From: Blastopirellula sp. | GTDB lineage: Bacteria > Planctomycetota > Planctomycetia > Pirellulales > Pirellulaceae | Direction of reading: 5' to 3' | NCBI GenBank assembly: GCA_002733575.1 | Contig: NVWB01000020.1 | Coordinates: 1 to 51,734 of the forward strand | Length of the DNA: 51,734 bases | Shown: positions 37,305-45,323 of the stretch, one piece after another | How positions within the stretch are numbered: position 1 is the stretch's first letter | Layout: every line of letters starts with the position of its first letter | Made by a program: the position numbers and the translations under genes | Notes under the pieces: model-generated | Told to the model about the DNA's origin: nothing | Database searches by the model: none | The model's input: only the letters and a program-made list of their open reading frames with translations

Positions 37305-38285
37305 TTAGTTGTCATGCTCAATAACAGAGACGACTACTTTTCCACGGGCGTGTCCGTTTTCAAGATACCGGATTGCATCCGGTACCTCATTTAACTCGTA
37401 ACATTGATCAATGACTGGAATCACTTTGCCTGCCTCAACGAGTTCCTTTAGAACGACCAAGTCATTGTGATTCGGTACTGAAAGATATCGACGTAAATTA
37501 TGTTGTACGAACGGTGACAACACAAGCGGTTTAAAAAGTCGAATCAGAAGCCTAATCCCCTTCGCCCCTGTACCACTGTTGAGTATCAGAGTTCCATTGG
37601 GCTTGAGCGCCCGGCGGCAGTCCGATAGGGAGCGGTTTTCCACGTTGTCGAAGATGAAATCGTAGCGTTGTCCACCCTGCGAGAAATCCTCTTCGGTGTA
37701 ATCGATCACGCGGTCTGCGCCGATCGAGCGGACCATGTCCACACTCGTCGTGCTACACACTCCGGTCACTTCCGCTCCGTACGACTTGGCGATTTGCACG
37801 GCGAAAGTTCCTACGCCGCCCGACGCACCATTGATCAGTATTGACTGTCCAGGCTGAATCTTGGCCACGTCACGAAGCGCATGGAGAGCCGCAAGAGCGG
37901 AGGTCGCCACTGCTGCGGCTTCTGCAAAAGTCAGTTTGTCCGGTTTCAGCGCGAGCTTATCTTCTCCAGTTGAAACATACTCGGCACACGAGCCATTGCA
38001 TTCGCCAAATACCTCATCGCCCGGCTTGAATCGGGTCACATTTTTACCGACCGCCTCGACCCGTCCAGCCACATCGAATCCCGGAACTCCGTATTTGGGT
38101 TTGAACAACCCCGTTGCAATCCGCATGAGCAACGGAGTCCCTCTCACGCCAAAGCTGTCCCCGATGTGTAAAGCGGCAGAGTGAACGCGTACCAGCACTT
38201 CATTATCCCCAACGAACGGCATGTCGATTTCTCTCAGCTCCAGAGCTTCGGGTGGGCCGTATTTGTCTTGGATAATCGCTTTCAT
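37305..38285 (-). CDS. NAD(P)H-dependent MDR oxidoreductase (quinone-oxidoreductase/zinc-free type)
   Basis: The roughly 326-residue medium-chain reductase has an N-terminal GroES-like domain (MKAIIQDKYGPPEALEL, GFDVAGRVEAVGKNVTRFKPGDEVFG) and a Rossmann domain with ILINGASGGVGTFAVQIAK. The catalytic zinc Cys/His set is lacking, placing it with quinone and enone reductases. I start it at ATG 38285 (GGAAAG upstream), where homology begins. The frame stays open to 38429 and ATG 38393 would add 36 polar residues. It is divergent from a TetR-type gene with two operators between them, and is probably induced by an electrophilic or antibiotic ligand. Confidence 0.85.
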   Translation of the reverse strand: MKAIIQDKYGPPEALELREIDMPFVGDNEVLVRVHSAALHIGDSFGVRGTPLLMRIATGLFKPKYGVPGFDVAGRVEAVGKNVTRFKPGDEVFGECNGSCAEYVSTGEDKLALKPDKLTFAEAAAVATSALAALHALRDVAKIQPGQSILINGASGGVGTFAVQIAKSYGAEVTGVCSTTSVDMVRSIGADRVIDYTEEDFSQGGQRYDFIFDNVENRSLSDCRRALKPNGTLILNSGTGAKGIRLLIRLFKPLVLSPFVQHNLRRYLSVPNHNDLVVLKELVEAGKVIPVIDQCYELNEVPDAIRYLENGHARGKVVVSVIEHDN

Positions 38286-38449
38286 AGTCTTCTTTCCAGG
38301 TCGTCGTGTATTCCGGGAGTCATTATCCGCCCCACGACTAGAATCAACCATGTCTGTACTAGTTTGATCCATCTCTTCTGTTGATAAATTCATCTTGTTC
38401 CGCCTTTGAATTTGTAAAATGGCCCGCACTATCCAAGAATGCCTAGATG

Positions 38450-38495
38450 CTTACACTGTAAGTATTGCTAGAGCATGGTATACTTACAGCGTAAG
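38450..38495. promoter_or_regulatory. Paired TetR-type operators
   Basis: Two dyads share the form CTTAC-n3-GTAAG: CTTACACTGTAAG at 38450-38462 and CTTACAGCGTAAG at 38483-38495. Their centres are 33 bp apart, about three helical turns. They lie between the divergent oxidoreductase and TetR genes and flank a TATACT -10-like box. The regulator would thus repress both directions. This also argues that the TetR gene starts after 38495. Confidence 0.7.
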
Positions 38496-38564
38496 TTCGT
38501 CAACGGGCAATTAATTCAAATCAGACCAGTCTTTTCTACAAAAACTGGTAAAAGGGAGAGTCAG

Positions 38565-39233
38565 GTGGCGAAAAAGGCTAAGAGGAGCCGCAAAGACAGA
38601 GTTTCCCTGAGCAAAGATCGCGTGCTCCAAACTGCCGTAATGTTTGCGGACAAGCATGGAATCAAGTCCCTATCGATGCGCAAGCTCGGCCAATTGCTGG
38701 GTGTTGAGGCGATGTCGCTCTACAATCACGTATCCAATAAGGATGAGATTCTCGATGGCATCGTCGACATCGTTGCGAGTGAAATCGACGTACCCTCCAT
38801 TGGAGGCGATTGGAAGATGGCCATGCGTCAGCGTGCGACCTCGGCTCATGAAGTCCTGCTACGCCACCCTTGGGCGACCATGTTGATTGTTTCACGTGCC
38901 AATGTTGGCCAAGCAATGTTACGCTATGTAGACGCGACGATCGGGTGTCTTATTGAGGCGGGCTTCTCGTATACGAAGGCCGACCATGCGTGGAACGCCA
39001 TTGACAGTTATGTCTACGGATTCACACTCCAGAAGTTGAACTTTCCATTTGATCCAGAGGAATATGCAGAGGTCGCGAGGGCCTACCTTCCGCAGATTCC
39101 TGTCGATAAATATCCCTATCTCAACGGGATGTCGCAAGAAGTGATCACCGGCCAGCACGATGGTCTGCATGACTTGTTGTTCGGTCTCGATCTGATTTTG
39201 GAAGGCCTTGAGAGTCTACGGGAGTCAGACTGA
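38565..39233 (+). CDS. TetR/AcrR family regulator (TetR-class C-terminal domain)
   Basis: The 222-residue repressor has an N-terminal HTH (LQTAVMFADKHGIKSLSMRKLGQLLGVEAMSLYNHVSNKDEILDGI) and an all-helical ligand domain of the tetracycline-repressor type (WKMAMRQRATSAHEVLLRHPW, DSYVYGFTLQKLNFPF). The start is set at GTG 38565, which has GGGAGAG just upstream and leaves both operators in the leader. The upstream ATG at 38475 would place an operator inside the gene. It probably controls the divergent MDR oxidoreductase. Confidence 0.88.
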   Translation: MAKKAKRSRKDRVSLSKDRVLQTAVMFADKHGIKSLSMRKLGQLLGVEAMSLYNHVSNKDEILDGIVDIVASEIDVPSIGGDWKMAMRQRATSAHEVLLRHPWATMLIVSRANVGQAMLRYVDATIGCLIEAGFSYTKADHAWNAIDSYVYGFTLQKLNFPFDPEEYAEVARAYLPQIPVDKYPYLNGMSQEVITGQHDGLHDLLFGLDLILEGLESLRESD

Positions 39234-39275
39234 ACAGGGCACTCATGATGTATGTGTATTGTTTGTATGCTAGAT

Positions 39276-39382
39276 CCGGTGTATTAGCCAAGCGACCTTC
39301 GTCGTGAACATACTTCCACTAGTTTAGTTGTAGATAGACCGCAATCCCTAAGAGTTTCGATGAACAAATCATCATGTTCGCA
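39276..39382 (+). repeat. Dispersed repeat, copy A
   Basis: A 107-bp segment roughly three-quarters identical by eye to copy B (40635-40741), starting CCGGTG in both and ending ATCATCATG-TCGCA. It lies in the 322-bp gap before the four-TM gene. Its TTAGCCAA (39284-39291) is complementary to the left arm of attC 40124-40220, as expected for the 5' end of a gene cassette. Confidence 0.65.
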
Positions 39383-39555
39383 TAGCAGTTCAAATTACAG
39401 GCATTATAATTGACCAACAGCCTCGAACGTTTTAAGTTCTTCTTAAAGGATGATTGTCCCATCTTTATGTGCATTGAGAATCACTTAGAATAACCACCGA
39501 AAGTCGCTGGTCTAATACCTGTTATCCAATCATTCAAGAGGAGTCATATTTACAC

Positions 39556-40116
39556 ATGGAAGTATTAATTCGTTTTCTGCAGAAACACTCAACAGGAAAG
39601 GTAGTTATTGTTTTATTTGTGCTAACTATGGCAGTGTATTTAACAATGCTATCTTACTCGATTCCAGCAGTTTCTGCATTCGCTCCTGAATTACCGATAT
39701 TTGATTTGTCTCCCTTAGGTTATTCATTTAATTATGCCAACGCATTACTTGACACATTGGGAGCAGAAGGACGCAATCTATATTTATCTACTCAGTTACC
39801 ATTAGACTTTATTTATCCTGGTTTATTTTCTATTACTTATTCACTATTGCTAGTTTGGCTTTTTGGTAAAACGTTCAATGAGAACTCTAAAGTGTACTAT
39901 TTTGCATTGGTGCCATTTTTAGCTGGTATTTTTGATTATGTTGAAAATGTATTTATTATAAAAATGATAAGCTCATTTCCTGATTTACAAGTAACTACAG
40001 TTAAAGCTGCAAGTACATTTACTATTCTCAAAAGTAGTTTTACTATGTTTTTCTTTATCTTGTTAATTGCAGGTTTTGCTTTGTTATGTAAGCGAAAAAT
40101 GTTGAACAATTCGTAA
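39556..40116 (+). CDS. Four-TM hypothetical protein (gene cassette 1)
   Basis: The 186-residue polytopic protein has TM segments at about 16-36, 85-107, 114-134 and 155-178. Between TM1 and TM2 is a polar loop with FDLSPLGYSFNYANALLDTLGAEGR. I know similar unnamed membrane proteins as common integron cassette cargo, but no function. It is very AT-rich compared with the genes on both sides. An AGAGGAG lies 12 nt before the ATG. It is followed after 7 bp by an attC site, making it the cargo of a mobile cassette. Confidence 0.75.
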   Translation: MEVLIRFLQKHSTGKVVIVLFVLTMAVYLTMLSYSIPAVSAFAPELPIFDLSPLGYSFNYANALLDTLGAEGRNLYLSTQLPLDFIYPGLFSITYSLLLVWLFGKTFNENSKVYYFALVPFLAGIFDYVENVFIIKMISSFPDLQVTTVKAASTFTILKSSFTMFFFILLIAGFALLCKRKMLNNS

Positions 40117-40123
40117 TTGACTT

Positions 40124-40220
40124 GGCTAACAAGCTGTTCAACAGGACTATAAACAGCGGGCTAATGCGCTTCGCTTTATTTTAGCCCACAATTTTTACCC
40201 TGTTAACAAGGGCGTTAGGT
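40124..40220 (+). other. attC site 1 (integron cassette recombination site)
   Basis: A 97-bp imperfect dyad has left arm GGCTAAC (40124-40130) and right arm GTTAGGT (40214-40220), the canonical GTTRRRY crossover end. Nested pairs are AACAGG/CCTGTT (40140-40145 and 40199-40204) and GGGCTAA/TTAGCCC (40158-40164 and 40181-40187) around a GCGCTTCGC tip. This is the folded structure expected of an attC. Confidence 0.85.
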
Positions 40221-40226
40221 GACAAG

Positions 40227-40544
40227 ATGATCTATAAAGTCAAAGCGAACGTCATCGAAGATAGAATTGGTGAGCTTTATCGTAAACTTACTGACGGAAC
40301 CATAGCGAAACAACGGCCAGATGGTACTGAAATTGTTGCTTCGATGAAGAGAGCCGTCCTGACAGATCCGGGTGTGGCGGAGTGGTATGAAATGTGTTTC
40401 TGTCCGTCGCCGTTGTATCATGAGCGAAAGACACAATACGACTTCTACTTCACCGGCATGACTACAGAAGAGGCTGATGACTATGGAGTAGTTGAAGGCG
40501 ACTCTTTATGGTCCTACATGGCTTCAAAGCCGGACACTCCATGA
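40227..40544 (+). CDS. Hypothetical 105-residue protein (gene cassette 2)
   Basis: A small soluble protein starting MIYKVKANVIEDRIGELYRK, with a C-terminal part rich in Tyr/Asp (YDFYFTGMTTEEADDYGVVE). It resembles an unnamed family often met in cassettes and accessory islands; its function is unknown. The ATG comes 6 nt after attC site 1 with AGGTGA as ribosome site, a typical cassette layout. The DNA after the crossover (TTAGGTG) is complementary to the left arm CACCTAA of the next site at 40571, which shows that cassette 2 is a single inserted unit. Confidence 0.8.
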   Translation: MIYKVKANVIEDRIGELYRKLTDGTIAKQRPDGTEIVASMKRAVLTDPGVAEWYEMCFCPSPLYHERKTQYDFYFTGMTTEEADDYGVVEGDSLWSYMASKPDTP

Positions 40545-40570
40545 TTGAGCACTGGTAATTCTTGCGATGC

Positions 40571-40623
40571 CACCTAACAAACAGATGAGCCGGAACAGCC
40601 GGGCTGGCTCCGGTTTATCTGTT
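40571..40623 (+). other. attC site 2, right arm missing
   Basis: The left arm CACCTAAC (40571-40578) is a perfect RYYYAAC. It is followed by a hairpin AACAGAT (40580-40586) / ATCTGTT (40617-40623) with CCGG pairing inside. A GTTRRRY right arm is not found in the next 100 bp; instead repeat copy B begins at 40635. The site looks truncated or decayed. Confidence 0.65.
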
Positions 40624-40634
40624 CACATCAACTC

Positions 40635-40741
40635 CCGGTGAACAAGCCCAGCGACCTTCGGCGCGAACATCCTTCCATTAGTTCAGTTGCAAGCAGGCCG
40701 CATTCGCCCAGATTTACAATGAATCAATCATCATGATCGCA
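40635..40741 (+). repeat. Dispersed repeat, copy B
   Basis: Counterpart of copy A at 39276-39382, joined directly to the truncated attC site 2. Similarity may run on to about 40769 (GAATTACAGACATAATA against AAATTACAGGCATTATA in copy A). Confidence 0.65.
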
Positions 40742-40858
40742 TGGTGGTCCGAATTACAGACATAATAAACCCTCATTTCCCCAGAGTTCAAAGCTTTCCC
40801 TCGGTTCTCATTGGATATCGAAGACTTGGGGGGGATGTAGCATCCGAGGTGAGCAATA

Positions 40859-40955
40859 TTCTAACGCCATACTCAGCGGTAAGTCAAAGTGGCACGTTTT
40901 TGCGAACGCAAAACAAGTGCCTATTTGAATTGTCCACTGGAGCTATTTGTTAGCA
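40859..40955 (-). other. attC site 3 (belongs to the redoxin cassette)
   Basis: On the minus strand a 97-bp dyad starts with left arm TGCTAAC (plus 40949-40955) and ends with GTTAGAA (plus 40859-40865, last base off the GTTRRRY rule). Inner pairing GGCAC/GTGCC surrounds a TTTTGCG-AA-CGCAAAA tip (40897-40912). It lies 16 bp past the redoxin stop. The length equals that of attC site 1. Confidence 0.75.
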
Positions 40956-40971
40956 TTTCCAAGCCTTAGTT

Positions 40972-41499
40972 TTATTCTTTGACGAAGCTCATTACTTGCT
41001 CTAGAGGCATATGATCACCGTCATCTTTTCCATGATAGATGGCTTGAATTACGCCTTGTTTATCAACAAGCAATGATAGCGGCATAATCAAAGCCCGAGA
41101 TGAAATCTCATGTGGAAAATATCCTTGAAACATAGCTTTTATAAGAGTTGGCATACGAGACAACATTCCTTTAAACATGCCCACCAGAGATTTCTTGACA
41201 CCAAATAATTGATAATACTCTCGTTTTTGGTCGGCAAGTATCGGGAATTTTGCAAGATGCTTATTTGCATGTTTCCTTAAATGTTCAATTTCGGATTCAA
41301 AGATGGCTACAATTTCAAAATCTTCTCCCATTTCTGATTTTGCTCTTATTAATTCTGCAATACGCATATTACAAAATGGACAAGTAGCAAATCTAAAGAA
41401 AGTAAGTAAATATTTCTTTCCTTTCAAAGAATGATTGTCAAATTGCATGCCATCAATTGCTGGTAATTTTATTTGAGGCATAGTTTCACCAATTTTCAC
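40972..41499 (-). CDS. Redoxin / AhpC-TSA-like thiol protein (gene cassette 3)
   Basis: The 175-residue thioredoxin-fold protein is MKIGETMPQIKLPAIDG, then FFRFATCPFCNMRIAELI with a CxxC pair at about 39-42 in place of the single peroxidatic Cys motif. IVAIFESEIEHLRKHANK and a conserved cis-Pro region (IMPLSLLVDKQGVIQAIYHG) follow. It would reduce disulfides or peroxides in the cytoplasm. The start is GTG at 41499 with AGGAG six bases upstream. It is followed by attC site 3, and its upstream end TTAGCAT (minus strand, near 41556) is complementary to the attC left arm. The whole 40865-41556 unit therefore behaves as a cassette, opposite in direction to cassettes 1 and 2. Confidence 0.82.
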   Translation of the reverse strand: MKIGETMPQIKLPAIDGMQFDNHSLKGKKYLLTFFRFATCPFCNMRIAELIRAKSEMGEDFEIVAIFESEIEHLRKHANKHLAKFPILADQKREYYQLFGVKKSLVGMFKGMLSRMPTLIKAMFQGYFPHEISSRALIMPLSLLVDKQGVIQAIYHGKDDGDHMPLEQVMSFVKE

Positions 41500-41551
41500 A
41501 GGTATCTCCTAAATTATTCTAAATATACAAATTCGAGTTTTAGATTCTGAT

Positions 41552-41567
41552 GCTAACAAGTGTTAGC
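41552..41567. repeat. Palindrome GCTAACA-AG-TGTTAGC at the cassette 3 boundary
   Basis: A perfect 7-bp inverted repeat with a 2-bp centre. Its minus-strand right half GTTAGCA is the crossover end of cassette 3. The left half looks like an attC left arm with the middle deleted. Confidence 0.6.
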
Positions 41568-41718
41568 CCGCAAAAACGAGGGAATTAAATACCGCACTTT
41601 TTCGGTCTAGTACATCTTCGGTGAGTGTCAGAGTAAGTGACATTTTATTGACCTTTGATAAGTGTTACCGTGAATGTGAATACAATGAAGGAGAAGGACA
41701 TGTCTACTTCGAACTGAT

Positions 41719-42696
41719 TTAACGAGTTATGGAATCAACATGCTTGCCAAGGAAGTTACGAATGTAGTTCGCAATGATGTCGCCGTCTTCTTCAAGTGCA
41801 AAGTGCCCTGTGTTGAGTAAGTGAAATTCCAGGATTTTCAAATCACGCTTATAGGGATGGGCTCCTTCGGCTGGGAAGATCGGATCGTTCTCACCCCAAA
41901 CGATGAGCGTCGGTGGCTGGTGTTTTCGCAAGTACGCTTGCCATTTGGGATAGAGGGCTGGATTGCTACCATAATCAAGGAACATCGCAAGTTGAATTGC
42001 CTGGTTTCCTTCGCGGTCTAGCAGCGGCTGAACATGACCCCAAGTGTCGGGGCTGATAGCTTCTGGGTTGCGAACGCCATGGGTGTATTGCCACTTTGTG
42101 GCTCCAAGGGTTAACAGCCCCTTGAGTGCTTTAGCGTTTTCAGGCGACTGGTCTTTCCAGTAGGCTTTGAGTGGCTTCCAGAATTCACGTAGTCCTTCAT
42201 CGTACGCGTTGCCGTTTTGAATAATCAGCGAATCGATACGCTCAGGATGTCTGGTTGCTAGACGGAATCCGATTGGTGCACCGTAATCCATCAGGTATAG
42301 GCTGTATCTTTCAACGTGAAGTTCCTGAAGAAGTTTGTCAACGATCGTGGTCATGTTGTCGAATGTATAATCAAACTCATCGACCAATGGCATCTCGCTA
42401 TTGCCATATCCAGGATAATCTGGGGCAATCACGTGATACCGATCTGATAACTTGGGAATCAAGTTGCGGAACATGTGGGATGAGGTTGGAAAGCCATGCA
42501 GCAACACGATAGTCGGAGCGTCTTTCGGACCAGCCTCGCGGTAAAATATATTGACTCCATTAATCTCCTTGGTGTGAAACGTGACTTGTGATGGTTCTGA
42601 TTGTGATGTCGGCGAGTCAGCTTGCGTTACAGTGATTCCGCTAAAAACGGTCACGATTGACAGAAGAGCAGCGAAAGTAGATTCCTTGATGAACAT
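41719..42696 (-). CDS. Secreted alpha/beta hydrolase (haloalkane dehalogenase/epoxide hydrolase-like)
   Basis: The 325-residue protein has a Sec signal peptide (residues 1-26, ending TQA before DSPT). The alpha/beta hydrolase fold shows the oxyanion HGFPTSS (67-73), [10 protein letters not shown], a nucleophile elbow [10 protein letters not shown] with Asp137 as nucleophile, the acid in [10 protein letters not shown] and the base His in [10 protein letters not shown]. An Asp nucleophile places it with haloalkane dehalogenases, fluoroacetate dehalogenases and epoxide hydrolases rather than Ser esterases. The substrate is unknown. It lies 71 bp after the AhpD-like gene, under the same likely sigma-54 promoter. 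Confidence 0.85.
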   Translation of the reverse strand: MFIKESTFAALLSIVTVFSGITVTQADSPTSQSEPSQVTFHTKEINGVNIFYREAGPKDAPTIVLLHGFPTSSHMFRNLIPKLSDRYHVIAPDYPGYGNSEMPLVDEFDYTFDNMTTIVDKLLQELHVERYSLYLMDYGAPIGFRLATRHPERIDSLIIQNGNAYDEGLREFWKPLKAYWKDQSPENAKALKGLLTLGATKWQYTHGVRNPEAISPDTWGHVQPLLDREGNQAIQLAMFLDYGSNPALYPKWQAYLRKHQPPTLIVWGENDPIFPAEGAHPYKRDLKILEFHLLNTGHFALEEDGDIIANYIRNFLGKHVDSITR

Positions 42697-42767
42697 GATT
42701 TGAGTTCCTTGATTGATATGTGTATTTTTTGATATGTGAGAGTGTATTAATAACTATTGAATGTTTA

Positions 42768-43313
42768 TCAAACAGATTCCAATTTTTCAGCTTTAGGGAA
42801 ATCAATTTCTGTTTCAGCCACATGATTAAAGTAATTGGTAAACAGATTGAGTGCAGTATTCGCAACTACTTCCGCGATTTCGGCATCATTGACACCTGCT
42901 TCACGTGCCGTGGCGAGTTCATCGTCTGATACGAATCCACGCTTCTCGACTAATTGAGACGTGAGGTTTAGGATGGCGTTTGACTTACTATCAATCGCAC
43001 TGCCAACGCGGGCATCGCGAATTTGTTCCGTTGATAGTCCGACCATCTTGCCAAGTGCCGTATGAGCACTTAGGCAATAGTCACACGAATTGGCTTGAGC
43101 AACGGTCAGTGAAATCTGTTCACGTGTCTTCGCTGATAACTGCCCTTTACCGAGCGATCCGCTGAACTGCAAATAGGCGTCTAGCACAGCAGGTGAATTT
43201 GCCATGACTCGCATCAAGTTGGGGGTCATGCCAAGTTTGGCCTGTACGCCGTTCAATAATTCTCGTGATTTGCCGGTGGCTTGTTCAGGGTCGATAGTTG
43301 GGATTCTGGACAT
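42768..43313 (-). CDS. AhpD-like / carboxymuconolactone decarboxylase family protein
   Basis: The 181-residue all-helical protein has the AhpD redox motif NSCDYCLSAHTALGKM (Cys77, Cys80, His84) and Glu65 in TREQIS, the proton-relay set of alkylhydroperoxidase D-type peroxidases. LGMTPNLMRVMANSPAVLDAY is the usual N-terminal signature of peroxidase-related CMD proteins. A cytoplasmic thiol peroxidase role is likely. It is the first gene of a two-gene unit with a sigma-54 promoter 70 bp upstream, and is divergent from the activator gene. Confidence 0.87.
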   Translation of the reverse strand: MSRIPTIDPEQATGKSRELLNGVQAKLGMTPNLMRVMANSPAVLDAYLQFSGSLGKGQLSAKTREQISLTVAQANSCDYCLSAHTALGKMVGLSTEQIRDARVGSAIDSKSNAILNLTSQLVEKRGFVSDDELATAREAGVNDAEIAEVVANTALNLFTNYFNHVAETEIDFPKAEKLESV

Positions 43314-43382
43314 TGTTCAACTCCTAGGTTGGTGTGTTTGTGTGGTAACCAGCGGAACTTGCTGATCGTTGTGTTTCTATAA

Positions 43383-43398
43383 AGCATTCCGCGTGCCA
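43383..43398 (-). promoter_or_regulatory. sigma-54 promoter of the AhpD-like/hydrolase unit
   Basis: The minus strand reads TGGCACGCGGAATGCT; only position 12 differs from TGGCACGNNNNTTGCW. The leader would be about 60 nt. The enhancer boxes of the divergent activator lie 70-125 bp upstream, the normal distance for this promoter class. Confidence 0.8.
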
Positions 43399-43468
43399 AT
43401 TTAACAAATATCACTTAAGTTACTTATGTGATATGACTTACCTATTATATTGCGTATCTTAGTATTCA

Positions 43469-43523
43469 ACGATATTTCGTGATAAACGATATTTCGTTGA
43501 CAATCCACGAAATATCGTTTATC
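43469..43523. promoter_or_regulatory. Three dyad enhancer boxes for the divergent Fis-type activator
   Basis: ACGATATTTCGT occurs at 43469-43480 and 43486-43497, and its reverse complement ACGAAATATCGT at 43507-43518. The last two form a perfect 17-bp inverted repeat (43481-43497 and 43507-43523) with a 9-bp spacer. Each 12-mer is itself a near-palindrome. Box 3 ends 14 bp before the activator ATG, so the protein probably also controls its own gene. Confidence 0.75.
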
Positions 43524-43531
43524 TTTCACTT

Positions 43532-45154
43532 ATGCTAGAACAACATATTCCACTCATCGCCGATCCTAAAAAGCTCCTGCTCGAAATGGCTCAGCGGCAT
43601 CAGGTTTCAGATGTTCTGAAACTGATCGTGGATCGCCTAGCGGCCTCACAGGCGGTCGCTCTGACAAGAATCTGGCTTATCAAGCCTGGTGCAGGATGCG
43701 CCACTTGCTTGATGCAGTCGGAATGTCCTGATCGAACAAATTGTTTGCATCTTGTGGCGAGTGCCGGAACGTCTGTCGTTGATCCGAACCAGGATCTCAC
43801 TCGGTTAGACGGATCGTTTCGCCGGTTTCCCATTGGTGTCCGTAAAGTGGGGCGTATCGCGGCGACGGGTGAAGCACTTGAAGTTCGTAATATCTCGGGT
43901 GCGCCTGATTGGCTGGCTTTACCAGGATGGGCCAAGGCGGAAGGCATACGCGGTTTCGGTGGCCAGCCTTTAGTCTTTCGGGGTGAAGTACTTGGCGTGC
44001 TTGGAGTCTTCAGCCGAACAACCATTGGCGATACTTGCCTCGACTGGTTGCGTATGATTGCAGATCATGCTGCCGCATCACTGGCGAATGCCTTGGCTTG
44101 GGAAGAAATCGAGACGCTACAAAACCGGCTGACACTTGAGAACGACTATCTGCAAGAAGAAGTGAAGCAGCACGCTGTCTTCGGCGAAATGATCGGTCAA
44201 AGTTCTGCACTGCAAAAGGTCGGGGAACAGATTGAGCTCGTCGCGTCCACCGATTCCACTGTACTCATCACCGGAGAAAGTGGGACCGGGAAAGAACTGG
44301 TAGCGCGTGAGATCCATAGTCGATCAGCGCGAAGTGATCGTCCGCTAATCAAAGTAAACTGTGCTGCGATTCCGCGTGAACTATACGACAGTGAATTCTT
44401 TGGACACACTCAAGGAAGCTTCACCGGTGCAGTGCGTGATCGAGTCGGACGATTTGAATTGGCAGATGGCGGGACTTTGTTCCTGGATGAGATCGGTGAG
44501 ATTCCACTTGACTTACAAAGCAAATTATTGCGAGTTTTACAAGAAGGCGAACTAGAACGTGTTGGTGATGAGCAAACTCGGAAAGTTGATGTTCGGATCA
44601 TCGCCGCAACCAACCGCGACTTGAAGACCGAGAGTGAAGACAAGCGCTTTCGTAGCGACTTATACTATCGCCTAAGTGTGTTCCCCATCGAACTGCCCTC
44701 TCTCGCCGAACGTAAGGAAGACATTCCATTGTTGGCGAATCATTTTCTTTCACAACTTGCTCGACGACTCGGCAGACCTTCCCCTAGACTTACCTTGGCG
44801 AATGTACAGGAACTCCAGCGATACAACTGGCCAGGCAACATCCGAGAACTAGAACATGTTCTAGAGCGAGCCTTAATTACAGCCAAGGCGGGTAAATTAC
44901 GCTTGAATCTGAATTATCAAAAGGCTGAGAACGAGCCACATCCAAACACGGTAGGAACTTCATCTGCAACACCAACAGACGATATCCTTACACTGTCCGA
45001 ACTTCGATTATTGGAGGCAAACAACATTTGCCGTGCTTTGGAGCGCACAGGAGGAAAAATCTACGGCACAGACGGAGCTGCCGAGTTACTCGACATGAAA
45101 CCTACCACACTTGCCTCTCGCATCAAGAAACTTGAGATTGATTATGAGTCTTAG
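43532..45154 (+). CDS. Sigma-54-dependent activator (GAF-AAA+-Fis)
   Basis: The 540-residue enhancer-binding protein has an N-terminal GAF sensor (about 20-190) with four Cys at 56, 59, 65 and 71 ([17 protein letters not shown]). A coiled linker follows. The AAA+ domain has Walker A GESGTGKE (248-255), sigma-54 contact loop GSFTGA (295-300, Ser replacing the usual first Ala), Walker [11 protein letters not shown] and sensor motif [11 protein letters not shown] Fis-type HTH closes the protein (about 495-535). It is related to the NorR/FhlA class. It most likely senses a small molecule or redox signal and activates the divergent AhpD-like/hydrolase unit through the three boxes just upstream of its start. 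Confidence 0.93.
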   Translation: MLEQHIPLIADPKKLLLEMAQRHQVSDVLKLIVDRLAASQAVALTRIWLIKPGAGCATCLMQSECPDRTNCLHLVASAGTSVVDPNQDLTRLDGSFRRFPIGVRKVGRIAATGEALEVRNISGAPDWLALPGWAKAEGIRGFGGQPLVFRGEVLGVLGVFSRTTIGDTCLDWLRMIADHAAASLANALAWEEIETLQNRLTLENDYLQEEVKQHAVFGEMIGQSSALQKVGEQIELVASTDSTVLITGESGTGKELVAREIHSRSARSDRPLIKVNCAAIPRELYDSEFFGHTQGSFTGAVRDRVGRFELADGGTLFLDEIGEIPLDLQSKLLRVLQEGELERVGDEQTRKVDVRIIAATNRDLKTESEDKRFRSDLYYRLSVFPIELPSLAERKEDIPLLANHFLSQLARRLGRPSPRLTLANVQELQRYNWPGNIRELEHVLERALITAKAGKLRLNLNYQKAENEPHPNTVGTSSATPTDDILTLSELRLLEANNICRALERTGGKIYGTDGAAELLDMKPTTLASRIKKLEIDYES

Positions 45155-45323
45155 CAATCCAAGAATTATGGCAAGCAACCTTCACCTAGTGAAAGCAAAA
45201 AATGACCGGTAATACTACTATCAATCTAACCTATTAACGCAACATTATTCGACGCCCCATCACTAAGTTCTTCGACTGCAGTCTACAACTACCTGTGATT
45301 ATTTGAAATTAGTCCACCAAGCC

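Noticed and set aside
39276..39382. Reading repeat copies A-C as the 3' end of a transposase gene
   Set aside because: No frame stays open in all three copies and no transposase motif could be seen, so the origin is left open.
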